From: Neobacillus niacini
Lineage (GTDB): Bacteria > Bacillota > Bacilli > Bacillales > Cytobacillaceae
Reading direction: 5' to 3'
Length of the DNA stretch: 64,000 nucleotides
NCBI RefSeq assembly: GCF_030817595.1
Contig: NZ_JAUSZN010000001.1
Location: 5,454,001 to 5,518,000 of the forward strand
The notes under the pieces are model-generated. The model searched no databases. It was given only the letters and a program-made list of their open reading frames with translations, and had not been told where the DNA came from. Within the stretch, counting starts at the first letter, position 1; each line of letters opens with the position of its first letter. The position numbers and the translations under genes are program-made. Below, piece by piece: positions 57,369 through 64,000 of the stretch.

Positions 57369-58124
57369 ATGTTAACGACAGAGCAGCTTGCTGGGTTTCG
57401 TTTGCAATTATTAAAGGAAAAAGAGGAAATTGAAGAACGTCTTGAGCAAAATGACCACTATGGGTTCGAAAGAGGGCATTATCATGAATCGATGGGGGAG
57501 TTATCTAGTTATGATAACCATCCTGCCGATGAAGGTACAGATTTATATGAGCGTGAAAAGGATATCGCATTAAATCAACATACCGATTTGCAGCTATTAA
57601 ATATAAACAGAGCGCTGGAAGCAATGGAGAAGGGGACCTATGGGACTTGTGAGGTATGTGGGAAAGAAATTTCATTTGAGCGATTAGAGGCCCTGCCGAA
57701 TACCACCTATTGTAAGGAACACAGTCCTGATCAAGTGGTTTCCCACGATCGACCGATTGAAGAAGGCGTGTTAATGCCGCCATTTGGAAAGTTTGACATG
57801 GATTCCAAAGATGAGAATGTTGCTTTCGATGCAGAGGACTCTTGGCAGATTGTATCGCAATGGGGAACATCCGATACACCATCAGACCTGGCTTTTCCTC
57901 AGGAACATTATAACGATGTTAATAATGAACCGGATGAAAATGAGGGGTATGTGGAGGACTTTGAAAACTTTGTTGGAAATGATATGTATGGAAACAATAT
58001 CACTGTTTATCCAAACTCGCAACACGAACGCTATGAACAGTCACTTGATGAAGAGGGCATAATGACAAGCTTTGGAGACTTACCAGCATATGAACATGAT
58101 CCATATGTAGAAGACGATAAATAA
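57369..58124 (+). CDS. yteA: TraR/DksA-type zinc-finger protein YteA
   Basis: A 251-residue protein. The N-terminus is a coiled region (LRLQLLKEKEEIEERLEQ type) followed by the zinc finger CEVCGKEISFERL...YCKEH, with three clear cysteines. The long acidic C-tail is typical of YteA. YteA is a mother-cell sporulation protein in B. subtilis. AAAGGGG lies 8 bases before ATG 57369. Confidence 0.88.
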   Translation: MLTTEQLAGFRLQLLKEKEEIEERLEQNDHYGFERGHYHESMGELSSYDNHPADEGTDLYEREKDIALNQHTDLQLLNINRALEAMEKGTYGTCEVCGKEISFERLEALPNTTYCKEHSPDQVVSHDRPIEEGVLMPPFGKFDMDSKDENVAFDAEDSWQIVSQWGTSDTPSDLAFPQEHYNDVNNEPDENEGYVEDFENFVGNDMYGNNITVYPNSQHERYEQSLDEEGIMTSFGDLPAYEHDPYVEDDK

Positions 58125-58127
58125 AAA

Positions 58128-58163
58128 AGTAAAAAACAGCTTTCGTTTGGAAAGCTGTTTTCT
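58128..58163. terminator. Bidirectional terminator after yteA
   Basis: Arms AAAACAGCTTTC / GAAAGCTGTTTT. Confidence 0.86.
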
Positions 58164-58172
58164 CTAATTTTA

Positions 58173-58400
58173 TTATGTGTTTCTATATGGCTTTTGGGCA
58201 ATAGGTAAATCCTTAGCGTTCAAATCATCATCAACATCTTCAATAACGCCGCCAATCTCGCCTTCTGTATAAGCATCGGTTGCCTGTTCATGTGTGGTCG
58301 CTAAACCTGTGGAGATAACATCGTTTTTTTGATAGTCACTTGTTTCGAAGATCCGTCCTGCAAGATCTGTACTGTTTGTGTTAGAATTTTTTTTATCCAT
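58173..58400 (-). CDS. DUF4025 / YozQ-like small protein
   Basis: A 75-residue acidic protein: MDKKNSNTNSTDLAGRIFET, then STGLATTHEQATDAYTEGEI. It matches the DUF4025/YozQ pattern STGLATTHEQ. No membrane segment. AAAAGGAGTG precedes ATG 58400. No function is known. Confidence 0.78.
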   Translation of the reverse strand: MDKKNSNTNSTDLAGRIFETSDYQKNDVISTGLATTHEQATDAYTEGEIGGVIEDVDDDLNAKDLPIAQKPYRNT

Positions 58401-58492
58401 GCTACACACTCCTTTTAAAAAAAATTAGGTACAACCGTATTTTCTACTTATTATTCGAGGATTACTCATAAAAATATTAGGAGCTGATTTAT

Positions 58493-58636
58493 ATGAACAA
58501 AGATAAATATCCATCTAGGGAAGAATTAGACGAGGCTTTTCATTTTCTCCATGATGCCATTAATAGGATTACAGTGGAGGAAGAAGAGGAAGAAATGAAG
58601 ATGGAGGCAAAAGGGAATAATCAGATGGAGAAATAG
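58493..58636 (+). CDS. Small acidic protein of unknown function
   Basis: A 47-residue helical protein: MNKDKYPSREELDEAFHFLH, then DAINRITVEEEEEE. AGGAGCTG lies before the ATG. Its stop is 25 bases from the CDF gene. No family is recognised. Confidence 0.68.
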   Translation: MNKDKYPSREELDEAFHFLHDAINRITVEEEEEEMKMEAKGNNQMEK

Positions 58637-58661
58637 AATTTTTTTGAGGTGGACTTGAAGG

Positions 58662-59546
58662 ATGAGGGAATCGCTAGCTAAAAAAATTGCCTGGATTAGC
58701 GTGATCAGTAATATCATTTTAACATTAGGAAAACTTTTTATCGGCTGGTATGGAAACAGCGATGCGGTTTTTGCGGATGGAATCCATTCAGCAGCAGATG
58801 TATTTGCATCAGTCATCGTCCTCTTGGTGATTAAAATTGCCAACAAACCGGCTGATAAAGAGCACCCTTACGGTCATGGAAAAGCAGAGGTTATTGTATC
58901 AGGAATTGTAGGAATTTTACTTTTTCTCGTTTCAATATATGTTGTTTATGAGGGAATCATTGGCTTCTTCCATGAAGTAGAAACACCAAGCTTCTTAGCC
59001 ATGTGGGTAGCCATCATTTCTTACATTACAAAAGTTATTTTGTATCGATCATCATTAAAGGTGGCGAACGAACATAATAGTAAGGCAATCGAAGCAATTG
59101 CATTTGACCACAAAGCAGATATTGTTGCGTCGATTGCGGCAGCTATCGGGGTTCTCCTTTCGATTATGGGGGAACGCTTTGATATTTTATTTCTGCATTA
59201 TGGCGATAAAGCAGCAAGTATATTTGTAGCCTACTTAATCTTTAAAATTTCAAAAGAGATGTTAATTGAAGCTTTTGATATCTTACTCGAAAGAAACATT
59301 GACGACGGAACTCTACAAGAATACATTAATGTAGTAAATGAATTTCAAGAGGTAAAGAGGATTGATCGAATCAGGGCGAGGGAACATGGCCATTATATTT
59401 TAGTTGATCTTAGAATATCAATTGACCACTTTAAAACCATTAAGGAAGGTCACGATCTTGCTAAGTTAATAAAAGGGAGATTGATGGAGAGTTATGACAA
59501 CATTGACGAAGTATTAATTCACTTAAATCCCTATTTTTCAGAATAA
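58662..59546 (+). CDS. Cation diffusion facilitator transporter
   Basis: A 294-residue CDF protein with six spans and a C-terminal cytosolic ferredoxin-like domain. Metal site residues are in DGIHSAADVFAS (HxxxD) and the second site in AFDHKADIVAS; HPYGHGKAEVI follows span III. It exports Mn, Zn, Fe or similar; which one is not clear. GAGGTGG is upstream. Confidence 0.91.
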   Translation: MRESLAKKIAWISVISNIILTLGKLFIGWYGNSDAVFADGIHSAADVFASVIVLLVIKIANKPADKEHPYGHGKAEVIVSGIVGILLFLVSIYVVYEGIIGFFHEVETPSFLAMWVAIISYITKVILYRSSLKVANEHNSKAIEAIAFDHKADIVASIAAAIGVLLSIMGERFDILFLHYGDKAASIFVAYLIFKISKEMLIEAFDILLERNIDDGTLQEYINVVNEFQEVKRIDRIRAREHGHYILVDLRISIDHFKTIKEGHDLAKLIKGRLMESYDNIDEVLIHLNPYFSE

Positions 59547-59617
59547 AATCTTGTTTGTGCTTTTTTGCTTTTGGGTTTATGATAATGAAGTAATTAAATG
59601 TTGAGGAGTTGATATTT

Positions 59618-59737
59618 TTGAGTTATGCAATAGACCCGGACCCTAGTAGTAAGGGGGAAGTCAGCGTTATCTTTGAATTGGATTCTTCAGGAATATCAGC
59701 TCTTAAGAAGGTAGTATGGCTTCCTCGAACAAAGTAA
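59618..59737 (+). CDS. 39-residue hypothetical protein upstream of corA
   Basis: TTG start with TGAGGAGTTG upstream. The peptide reads MSYAIDPDPSSKGEVSVIFE and LDSSGISALKKVVWLPRTK. It is soluble and ends 16 bases before corA. It may be a leader-like small gene for corA; no family known. Confidence 0.6.
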   Translation: MSYAIDPDPSSKGEVSVIFELDSSGISALKKVVWLPRTK

Positions 59738-59753
59738 GTGAGGAGGTTTTATC

Positions 59754-60692
59754 ATGTTGGAGATTTATAAAAGCACCGAAACAAAAGTACTGGAACAGGT
59801 AGAGAAAATTACAAAGGGCTGCTGGGTAAACATGTATGCCCCAACCGAAGAAGAAATTATCAGAGTCGCAGATGAAGCGAACATCTATGTTGACTTTATT
59901 AGAGACGCCCTTGATGACGAAGAACGTCCGAGAATTGAACGTGAAGATGGGCAGGTTTATATCATTGTCGATTACCCCTATATTACGCATGATGATGCAG
60001 GATTCCCTATCTATGAAACCATCCCAGTTGGGATTGTTTTAACGGATGAGTGTATTCTGACTGTATCGTTAAAGGATACGCCAATTCTAGAAGTTTTTAA
60101 GAATAATAAAATAAAAGAGTTTTATACCTTTAAAAAGAACCGATTTGCTCTGCAAATTCTGGCTATTATTACTTCCTATTATCTGCGATATTTAAAACAA
60201 ATTAATAAAAGAACAAATGAGATTGAGCGGGAACTTCATCAATCGATGAAAAATAAAGAATTGTATGCATTTTTAGCATTAGAAAAGAGTCTGGTTTATT
60301 TCACGACTTCCTTAAAGTCGAACAAAGTGGTCTTAGATAAAATTCTTCGTTTTAGTTATATCAAGATGTATGAGGAAGACAAGGATTTACTTGAAGATGT
60401 AATGATTGAGAAAATCCAGGCAATTGAGATGGCCGAGACGTACAGTTCTATCCTTAGCGGGATGATGGATGCTTTTGCATCGATTATTTCCAACAACGTA
60501 AATATTGTGATGAAGTTTTTAACATCATTTACGATTATTCTTTCGTTTCCAACAATTGTTTTCAGTTTCTACGGCATGAATGTTGATTTACCACTGCAAA
60601 ATAGTCCACATGCCTTTTGGATTTCAATAACTGTTGCATGTGTTTTATCTACTTTAACGGCACTAATTTTTTGGAAAAAGAAATATTTCTAA
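59754..60692 (+). CDS. corA: CorA-family magnesium transporter
   Basis: A 312-residue CorA protein. It has a large N-terminal cytosolic domain, then two C-terminal spans. The signature YGMNVDLPLQ follows the first span, and the end is basic (KKKYF). It takes up Mg2+ and perhaps Co2+ or Ni2+. GAGGAGG precedes the ATG. Confidence 0.94.
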   Translation: MLEIYKSTETKVLEQVEKITKGCWVNMYAPTEEEIIRVADEANIYVDFIRDALDDEERPRIEREDGQVYIIVDYPYITHDDAGFPIYETIPVGIVLTDECILTVSLKDTPILEVFKNNKIKEFYTFKKNRFALQILAIITSYYLRYLKQINKRTNEIERELHQSMKNKELYAFLALEKSLVYFTTSLKSNKVVLDKILRFSYIKMYEEDKDLLEDVMIEKIQAIEMAETYSSILSGMMDAFASIISNNVNIVMKFLTSFTIILSFPTIVFSFYGMNVDLPLQNSPHAFWISITVACVLSTLTALIFWKKKYF

Positions 60693-60696
60693 CATA

Positions 60697-60735
60697 TAAA
60701 AAAATCCGTCACGCATGAGCTGACGGATTTTTTAT
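60697..60735 (+). terminator. Terminator after corA
   Basis: Arms AAAAATCCGTCA / TGACGGATTTTT, then T. Confidence 0.9.
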
Positions 60736-60810
60736 GCCTTTTTTAACTAAATTGGACAGTCATATAAGCAACTTTTTATTACTTCTGTAGTTTGTAATTG
60801 AAAAAAGGAA

Positions 60811-60843
60811 AGGATCTGAAGGAAATCTTCAGGATCTTTTTTT
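60811..60843 (+). terminator. Orphan terminator before the protease gene
   Basis: GATCTGAAG pairs with CTTCAGGATC (one bulge), then seven T. No gene ends here. It may close a small RNA or attenuate the protease leader. Confidence 0.7.
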
Positions 60844-60964
60844 ATGGAATCGAAAAATTTCCCAACTTTTCTAGGTAGATTCTCGTATTTTTATTCTGAA
60901 AATTCTAAATATAATAAAAGAACAGGTACAAGCCTGGAGTTAAAAAGAGTAGGGGAGAATAGCG

Positions 60965-62230
60965 ATGAAAAAGAGAAGAGTTGTAGGAGCATCAGTACTT
61001 AGCCTTGTTATGGGGGTATCCATGTTTGCAACAGGTGCCTTTGGTCAGCAGCCAAATAGCCAGGATGAATCTTTTCGAGTCATCATTCAAGGGCCAACAG
61101 CTGATAAGTCACAAGCAAAAAAGAATGTGGGGGTTCGCTGGGATTTTGGCGCGGATGGGTTCACTACAACAGTTAACAGCAAGCAATACCAGGCACTATT
61201 AAAAAACAAAAATTTAACCATTGAAAAAGTAGAGGAAGTTCAGCTAGCACCTAACAAAGAAGCTGCAGCTAAGCCAGGTGGTTCTACTAATACTGGTCCA
61301 AGTGATCGAACTCCATGGGGAATTCAAGCGATATATAACGATGCTGCGATTCAAGCAACCTCTGGAGGTAATGGAATAAAAGTGGCAGTCCTTGATACGG
61401 GGGTAAATACAAGTCACGCCGATCTAACAAATCAAGTTGAGCAATGTAAGGATTTTACACAAACGAAATCCCCGCTTATTGATGGAAGCTGCTCAGATGG
61501 AAATGGCCATGGAACGCACGTAGCGGGTACGGTACTCGCGGATGGCAGCAGCACGGGACAAGGTATTTATGGTGTAGCACCGGAAGCCGATCTTTGGGCA
61601 TATAAAGTACTAAATAACCGCGGCTCAGGATACTCAGATGATATTGCTTCTGCTATTCGTATGGCAGCTGATGAGGCTACCAGAACTGGTTCGAAAGTAA
61701 TCATCTCGATGTCATTAGGTTCAAGCGCAAAAGACACACTGATCTCTAGTGCTGTTGATTACGCCTATGGCAAAGGGGTTTTAGTGGTTGCTGCAGCTGG
61801 AAATGATGGACCATCAAGCAATACAATCGGGTATCCAGGAGCATTAGTCAATGCTGTTGCGGTAGCTGCTTTAGAAGATGTGCAGCAGAACGGTACATAT
61901 CGTGTTGCTGATTTCTCTTCACGAGGAAATCCAAATACAGATGGTGACTATATCATTCAAGAACGTGATATAGAGGTCTCTGCACCTGGCAGAGCCATTG
62001 AGTCTACATGGAATGACGGTTCCTATAATACAATTAGTGGAACATCAATGGCTACACCGCATGTATCAGGATTAGCTGCAAAAATTTGGGCTGAAAATCC
62101 TGCAATGAGTCACACGCAACTTCGAAAAGAGTTACAAGACCGCGCAAAACTATATGATATTAAAGGTGGAACAGGTGCGGCTACTGGTGATGATTATGCT
62201 TCTGGATTTGGTTTCCCTAGAGTAAGATAA
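60965..62230 (+). CDS. Secreted subtilisin-family serine protease
   Basis: A 421-residue S8 protease. A signal peptide ends near AFG (residue 27), a propeptide of about 80 residues follows, and the mature domain holds Asp144 (VLDTG), His182 (NGHGTHVAG), Asn280 (AAAGNDG) and Ser361 (SGTSMATPH). Cys161 and Cys176 could form a disulfide near His182, as in the thermophilic Ak.1 protease. GGGGAG precedes the ATG. The HTH-TPR regulator follows, so it may be its target. Confidence 0.94.
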   Translation: MKKRRVVGASVLSLVMGVSMFATGAFGQQPNSQDESFRVIIQGPTADKSQAKKNVGVRWDFGADGFTTTVNSKQYQALLKNKNLTIEKVEEVQLAPNKEAAAKPGGSTNTGPSDRTPWGIQAIYNDAAIQATSGGNGIKVAVLDTGVNTSHADLTNQVEQCKDFTQTKSPLIDGSCSDGNGHGTHVAGTVLADGSSTGQGIYGVAPEADLWAYKVLNNRGSGYSDDIASAIRMAADEATRTGSKVIISMSLGSSAKDTLISSAVDYAYGKGVLVVAAAGNDGPSSNTIGYPGALVNAVAVAALEDVQQNGTYRVADFSSRGNPNTDGDYIIQERDIEVSAPGRAIESTWNDGSYNTISGTSMATPHVSGLAAKIWAENPAMSHTQLRKELQDRAKLYDIKGGTGAATGDDYASGFGFPRVR

Positions 62231-62237
62231 TAGAAAT

Positions 62238-62272
62238 AAGGCTATCTGTTTATGCGAACAGATGGCCTTTTT
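62238..62272 (+). terminator. Terminator after the protease gene
   Basis: Arms AAGGCTATCTGTT / AACAGATGGCCTT, then five T. Confidence 0.87.
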
Positions 62273-62378
62273 ATACCAGTAAGAAATTTTTTAAATTGTC
62301 TGAACAAATAAATGGAAGCGGTGACGTAGATGTTATAAAATGATAGGAAAAGGAAGAGCTCTAGAGGGTGGTTTTGCT

Positions 62379-63599
62379 ATGGAATTTGGACCATTAATCA
62401 AATATTACAGGACCCAAAAAGGGATCACGCAAAAGGAACTTGCTGCTGGAATCTGCTCTATCCCTCATTTGAGTAAAATTGAGAACAACTCAAAAGACGC
62501 TAACGAAGAGACTATTTCCTTATTACTTGAAAGGCTGGAAGTTAGCTTTGAAGAAATGGAGGAAAAAGAAGAGTTAATAAAAAGCCTGCTAAAAGATTTT
62601 GGTGAGAAAATTAACTTTTATTTACGAGATGAAATAGAAATAATATTTAATAGATTAAAAGAAATAGAACATGTTATCCCGTTTTCTGCTCATATGTATT
62701 CCTATGAATTATACAAATATCGGTATCTATTATTCAAGGGATTACTTGCAGAAGCAGACACCCAACGAGATATTTTATCCAAGCAAAAGAAAAATTTTTC
62801 CCAACAGGAGATGTATTTATTCCGCTATTATAATGCTGTATCCTTAATATTAAAGGGTAATCATAAAAAGGCTGACGAGATTTTTGATGAATTATCTGCG
62901 GAAAATAATAACGAAACAACGAATGGAGAATTACTTTACCACTGGGCTTTAGTAAAGAGTGCACTCGATCAACCAGGACATGCCATACATTTTGGCAGGT
63001 TAGCACTGCAAATCTTTATGAATCAGCATAACTTTTATCGAATTCTTCATAATTTAATGCTTCTTGGTATTAACTATACGAATTCAAAAATTTATGAGGA
63101 AGCACAGGTTTGTTTCAACCATTTAATTCGAAATGCAGAATTGTTAAAGGAAGAAAAAATGCTTCCACAAATCTATCATAATATGGGTTACTTGCAAGAT
63201 AAAATGAATAATGTGAAAGAAGCATTACACTATTATGAAAAAAGTTTATCTTTACAACCAGTAAAAAACCAACATTATTTAGTAACTTTATATGGAATTG
63301 GTGAAATTAACTACAATTTAAATTTAATTGAGAATGCTAAGGAATGTTTTCTTCAAGTTAAATCTCTTTCAAAAGATATTGGGATAAAAAAACAAGGTCT
63401 TCTAGCTGAATTTTATTTAATTCATATGGATTCTCCTGAAAAAGCAATCAAATATTTAGAAATTAAGGTAATTCCCTACTTAGAGGGTTCAAAAGAACAT
63501 AAGGAAGAACTGATCCGATATTATAAGCTGCTTTCTGAGCACTATAATCAACAGGGGAAATATCTAGAGGCAGTAAATTATCTATCTAAAATTACTTGA
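62379..63599 (+). CDS. NprR-like HTH-TPR quorum-sensing receptor (RRNPP family)
   Basis: A 406-residue protein. Residues 1-60 are an HTH of the NprR/XRE type (LIKYYRTQKGITQKELAAGI, then CSIPHLSKIENNSKDANEET). The rest is a helical solenoid of about eight TPR units; the clear ones are YHNMGYLQDKMNNVKEALHYYEKSL and YGIGEINYNLNLIENAKECF. Length fits NprR. Such receptors bind a re-imported peptide and switch gene expression. ATG 62379 fits GAGGGTGG; the ATG at 62340 has no site. The pre-peptide gene follows after 12 bases. AimR is a less likely alternative. Confidence 0.86.
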   Translation: MEFGPLIKYYRTQKGITQKELAAGICSIPHLSKIENNSKDANEETISLLLERLEVSFEEMEEKEELIKSLLKDFGEKINFYLRDEIEIIFNRLKEIEHVIPFSAHMYSYELYKYRYLLFKGLLAEADTQRDILSKQKKNFSQQEMYLFRYYNAVSLILKGNHKKADEIFDELSAENNNETTNGELLYHWALVKSALDQPGHAIHFGRLALQIFMNQHNFYRILHNLMLLGINYTNSKIYEEAQVCFNHLIRNAELLKEEKMLPQIYHNMGYLQDKMNNVKEALHYYEKSLSLQPVKNQHYLVTLYGIGEINYNLNLIENAKECFLQVKSLSKDIGIKKQGLLAEFYLIHMDSPEKAIKYLEIKVIPYLEGSKEHKEELIRYYKLLSEHYNQQGKYLEAVNYLSKIT

Positions 63600-63611
63600 G
63601 GAGGAAGAAAA

Positions 63612-63764
63612 ATGAAAAAGGCAATCATCTTATTATTCTCACTCTCATTACTTGTTTTTGCAACACCAGGAAATGATGTAAACAATCAACATACATCGTA
63701 TGATCTAGTTAAGACTACTATTCAACCCGCGCAAGCAGATCCCATTTATCCACCAGTAGGGTGA
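63612..63764 (+). CDS. Secreted signalling pre-peptide (NprX/PapR-like)
   Basis: A 50-residue peptide, MKKAIILLFSLSLLVFATPG then NDVNNQHTSYDLV and KTTIQPAQADPIYPPVG. The N-terminus has a signal-like hydrophobic core. The C-terminus, ADPIYPPVG, is short and could be the mature signal after cleavage; NprX of the B. cereus group ends SKPDIVG, so a shared D/P...VG character exists. GAGGAAGAAAA before ATG. It directly follows its receptor gene and has a strong terminator. Confidence 0.8.
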   Translation: MKKAIILLFSLSLLVFATPGNDVNNQHTSYDLVKTTIQPAQADPIYPPVG

Positions 63765-63770
63765 TTCTAA

Positions 63771-63806
63771 AAATCCTGACAGTTGTCAACTGTCGGGATT
63801 TTTTTA
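63771..63806 (+). terminator. Terminator of the receptor/peptide operon
   Basis: Arms AATCCTGACAGTT / AACTGTCGGGATT, then T-run. Confidence 0.9.
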
Positions 63807-63884
63807 TTTTCTTCCATAACGTTAATGAAAACTATAAATATCGGGTAAAGTAGTTTATATGTGTTTAACAAGGAGGAAAATAAA

Positions 63885-64000
63885 ATGAAATCATTTGTTG
63901 TTGGTTTTCATCAAGAAGACAATGTGGATTCGATGCAGATTCAAAAGCTTAGCCAAGAGGATTTTGAAAAAGCGACTGAAGGTGGTACAAGGCATCTATT
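63885..64000 (+). CDS. Unrecognised gene, N-terminal part (cut by window edge)
   Basis: ATG with AGGAGGAAAATAA upstream. The 38 visible residues read MKSFVVGFHQEDNVDSMQI, then QKLSQEDFEKATEGGTRHL. No signal peptide. The family cannot be told. It may be a target of the receptor/peptide pair. Confidence 0.65.
   Translation, partial: MKSFVVGFHQEDNVDSMQIQKLSQEDFEKATEGGTRHL

Noticed and set aside
62379..63764. Phage arbitrium (AimR-AimP) system
   Set aside because: No phage genes are nearby, the HTH resembles NprR, and the peptide C-terminus lacks the RGA-type end of AimP.

Overview
The window is a low-GC Firmicute chromosome segment from a member of the Bacillaceae. Gene order follows the Bacillus subtilis yus-suf, yun-yut-yui, kap and yug neighbourhoods closely. 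Spore-former markers are present (kapB/kapD, yunB, yutC, yutH, a Spo0E-like protein, yteA). Several gene-content differences and repeat families suggest a Neobacillus/Cytobacillus-like soil Bacillus rather than B. subtilis itself; that placement is inference.

Layout. 1-3.7 kb: end of an ArsC/Spx-like gene (yusI), gcvH, yusG, yusF, yusE, yusD and an O-acetylhomoserine sulfhydrylase. 3.7-6.7 kb: a promoter and SAM-I riboswitch driving the methionine ABC importer metN-metP-metQ. 7-12.3 kb: the sufCDSUB Fe-S assembly operon. 12.3-14.0 kb: an intact IS1182-type insertion sequence sitting in the suf terminator, flanked by a 28-bp duplication of that terminator and carrying a GC-rich repeat. 14.1-16.5 kb: an amidase with ChW repeats, then yunF bracketed by two tandem arrays that both have a 52-bp period. 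16.5-33 kb: yunE-D-C-B, yunA, lipA, the yut genes, a decayed EAL-domain remnant, yutI/yuzD/yutJ/yuzB/yutM (Fe-S and redox proteins), yumC, and a type II NADH dehydrogenase gene with a candidate Rex operator. 33-43 kb: Nudix hydrolase, yuiA-yuiB-yuiC-pepA, thioesterase, kapD/kapB, a lipoprotein cyclophilin, an atypical Cu-Zn SOD-like lipoprotein, a 10-residue-repeat protein, an AlaX editing protein and yugE/yugF. 44-51.5 kb: XRE regulator, yugI, rocD plus glutamate dehydrogenase, yuzA, yugJ, pgi, yugN. 51.6-60.7 kb: Spo0E-like gene, ykoS/ykoT-like pair, LysE and APC transporters, yteA, CDF transporter, corA. 60.9-64 kb: a secreted subtilisin, then an HTH-TPR receptor of the NprR/RRNPP type followed 12 bases later by a 50-residue secreted pre-peptide, then the start of an unrecognised gene.

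Functional themes are sulfur and methionine metabolism, Fe-S assembly and delivery (suf, yutI, yutM, lipA), respiratory NADH oxidation, spore coat and sporulation-kinase control, and nitrogen catabolism (rocD-GDH). The best candidate for an undescribed system is the receptor/pre-peptide pair at 62379-63764 next to the protease, which looks like a peptide quorum-sensing cassette with its own C-terminal peptide sequence. The IS insertion in a palindrome, the paired 52-bp arrays and the modular CTGTTGATT-ended repeats are the most interesting non-coding structures. No tRNA, rRNA, CRISPR array or prophage was seen.
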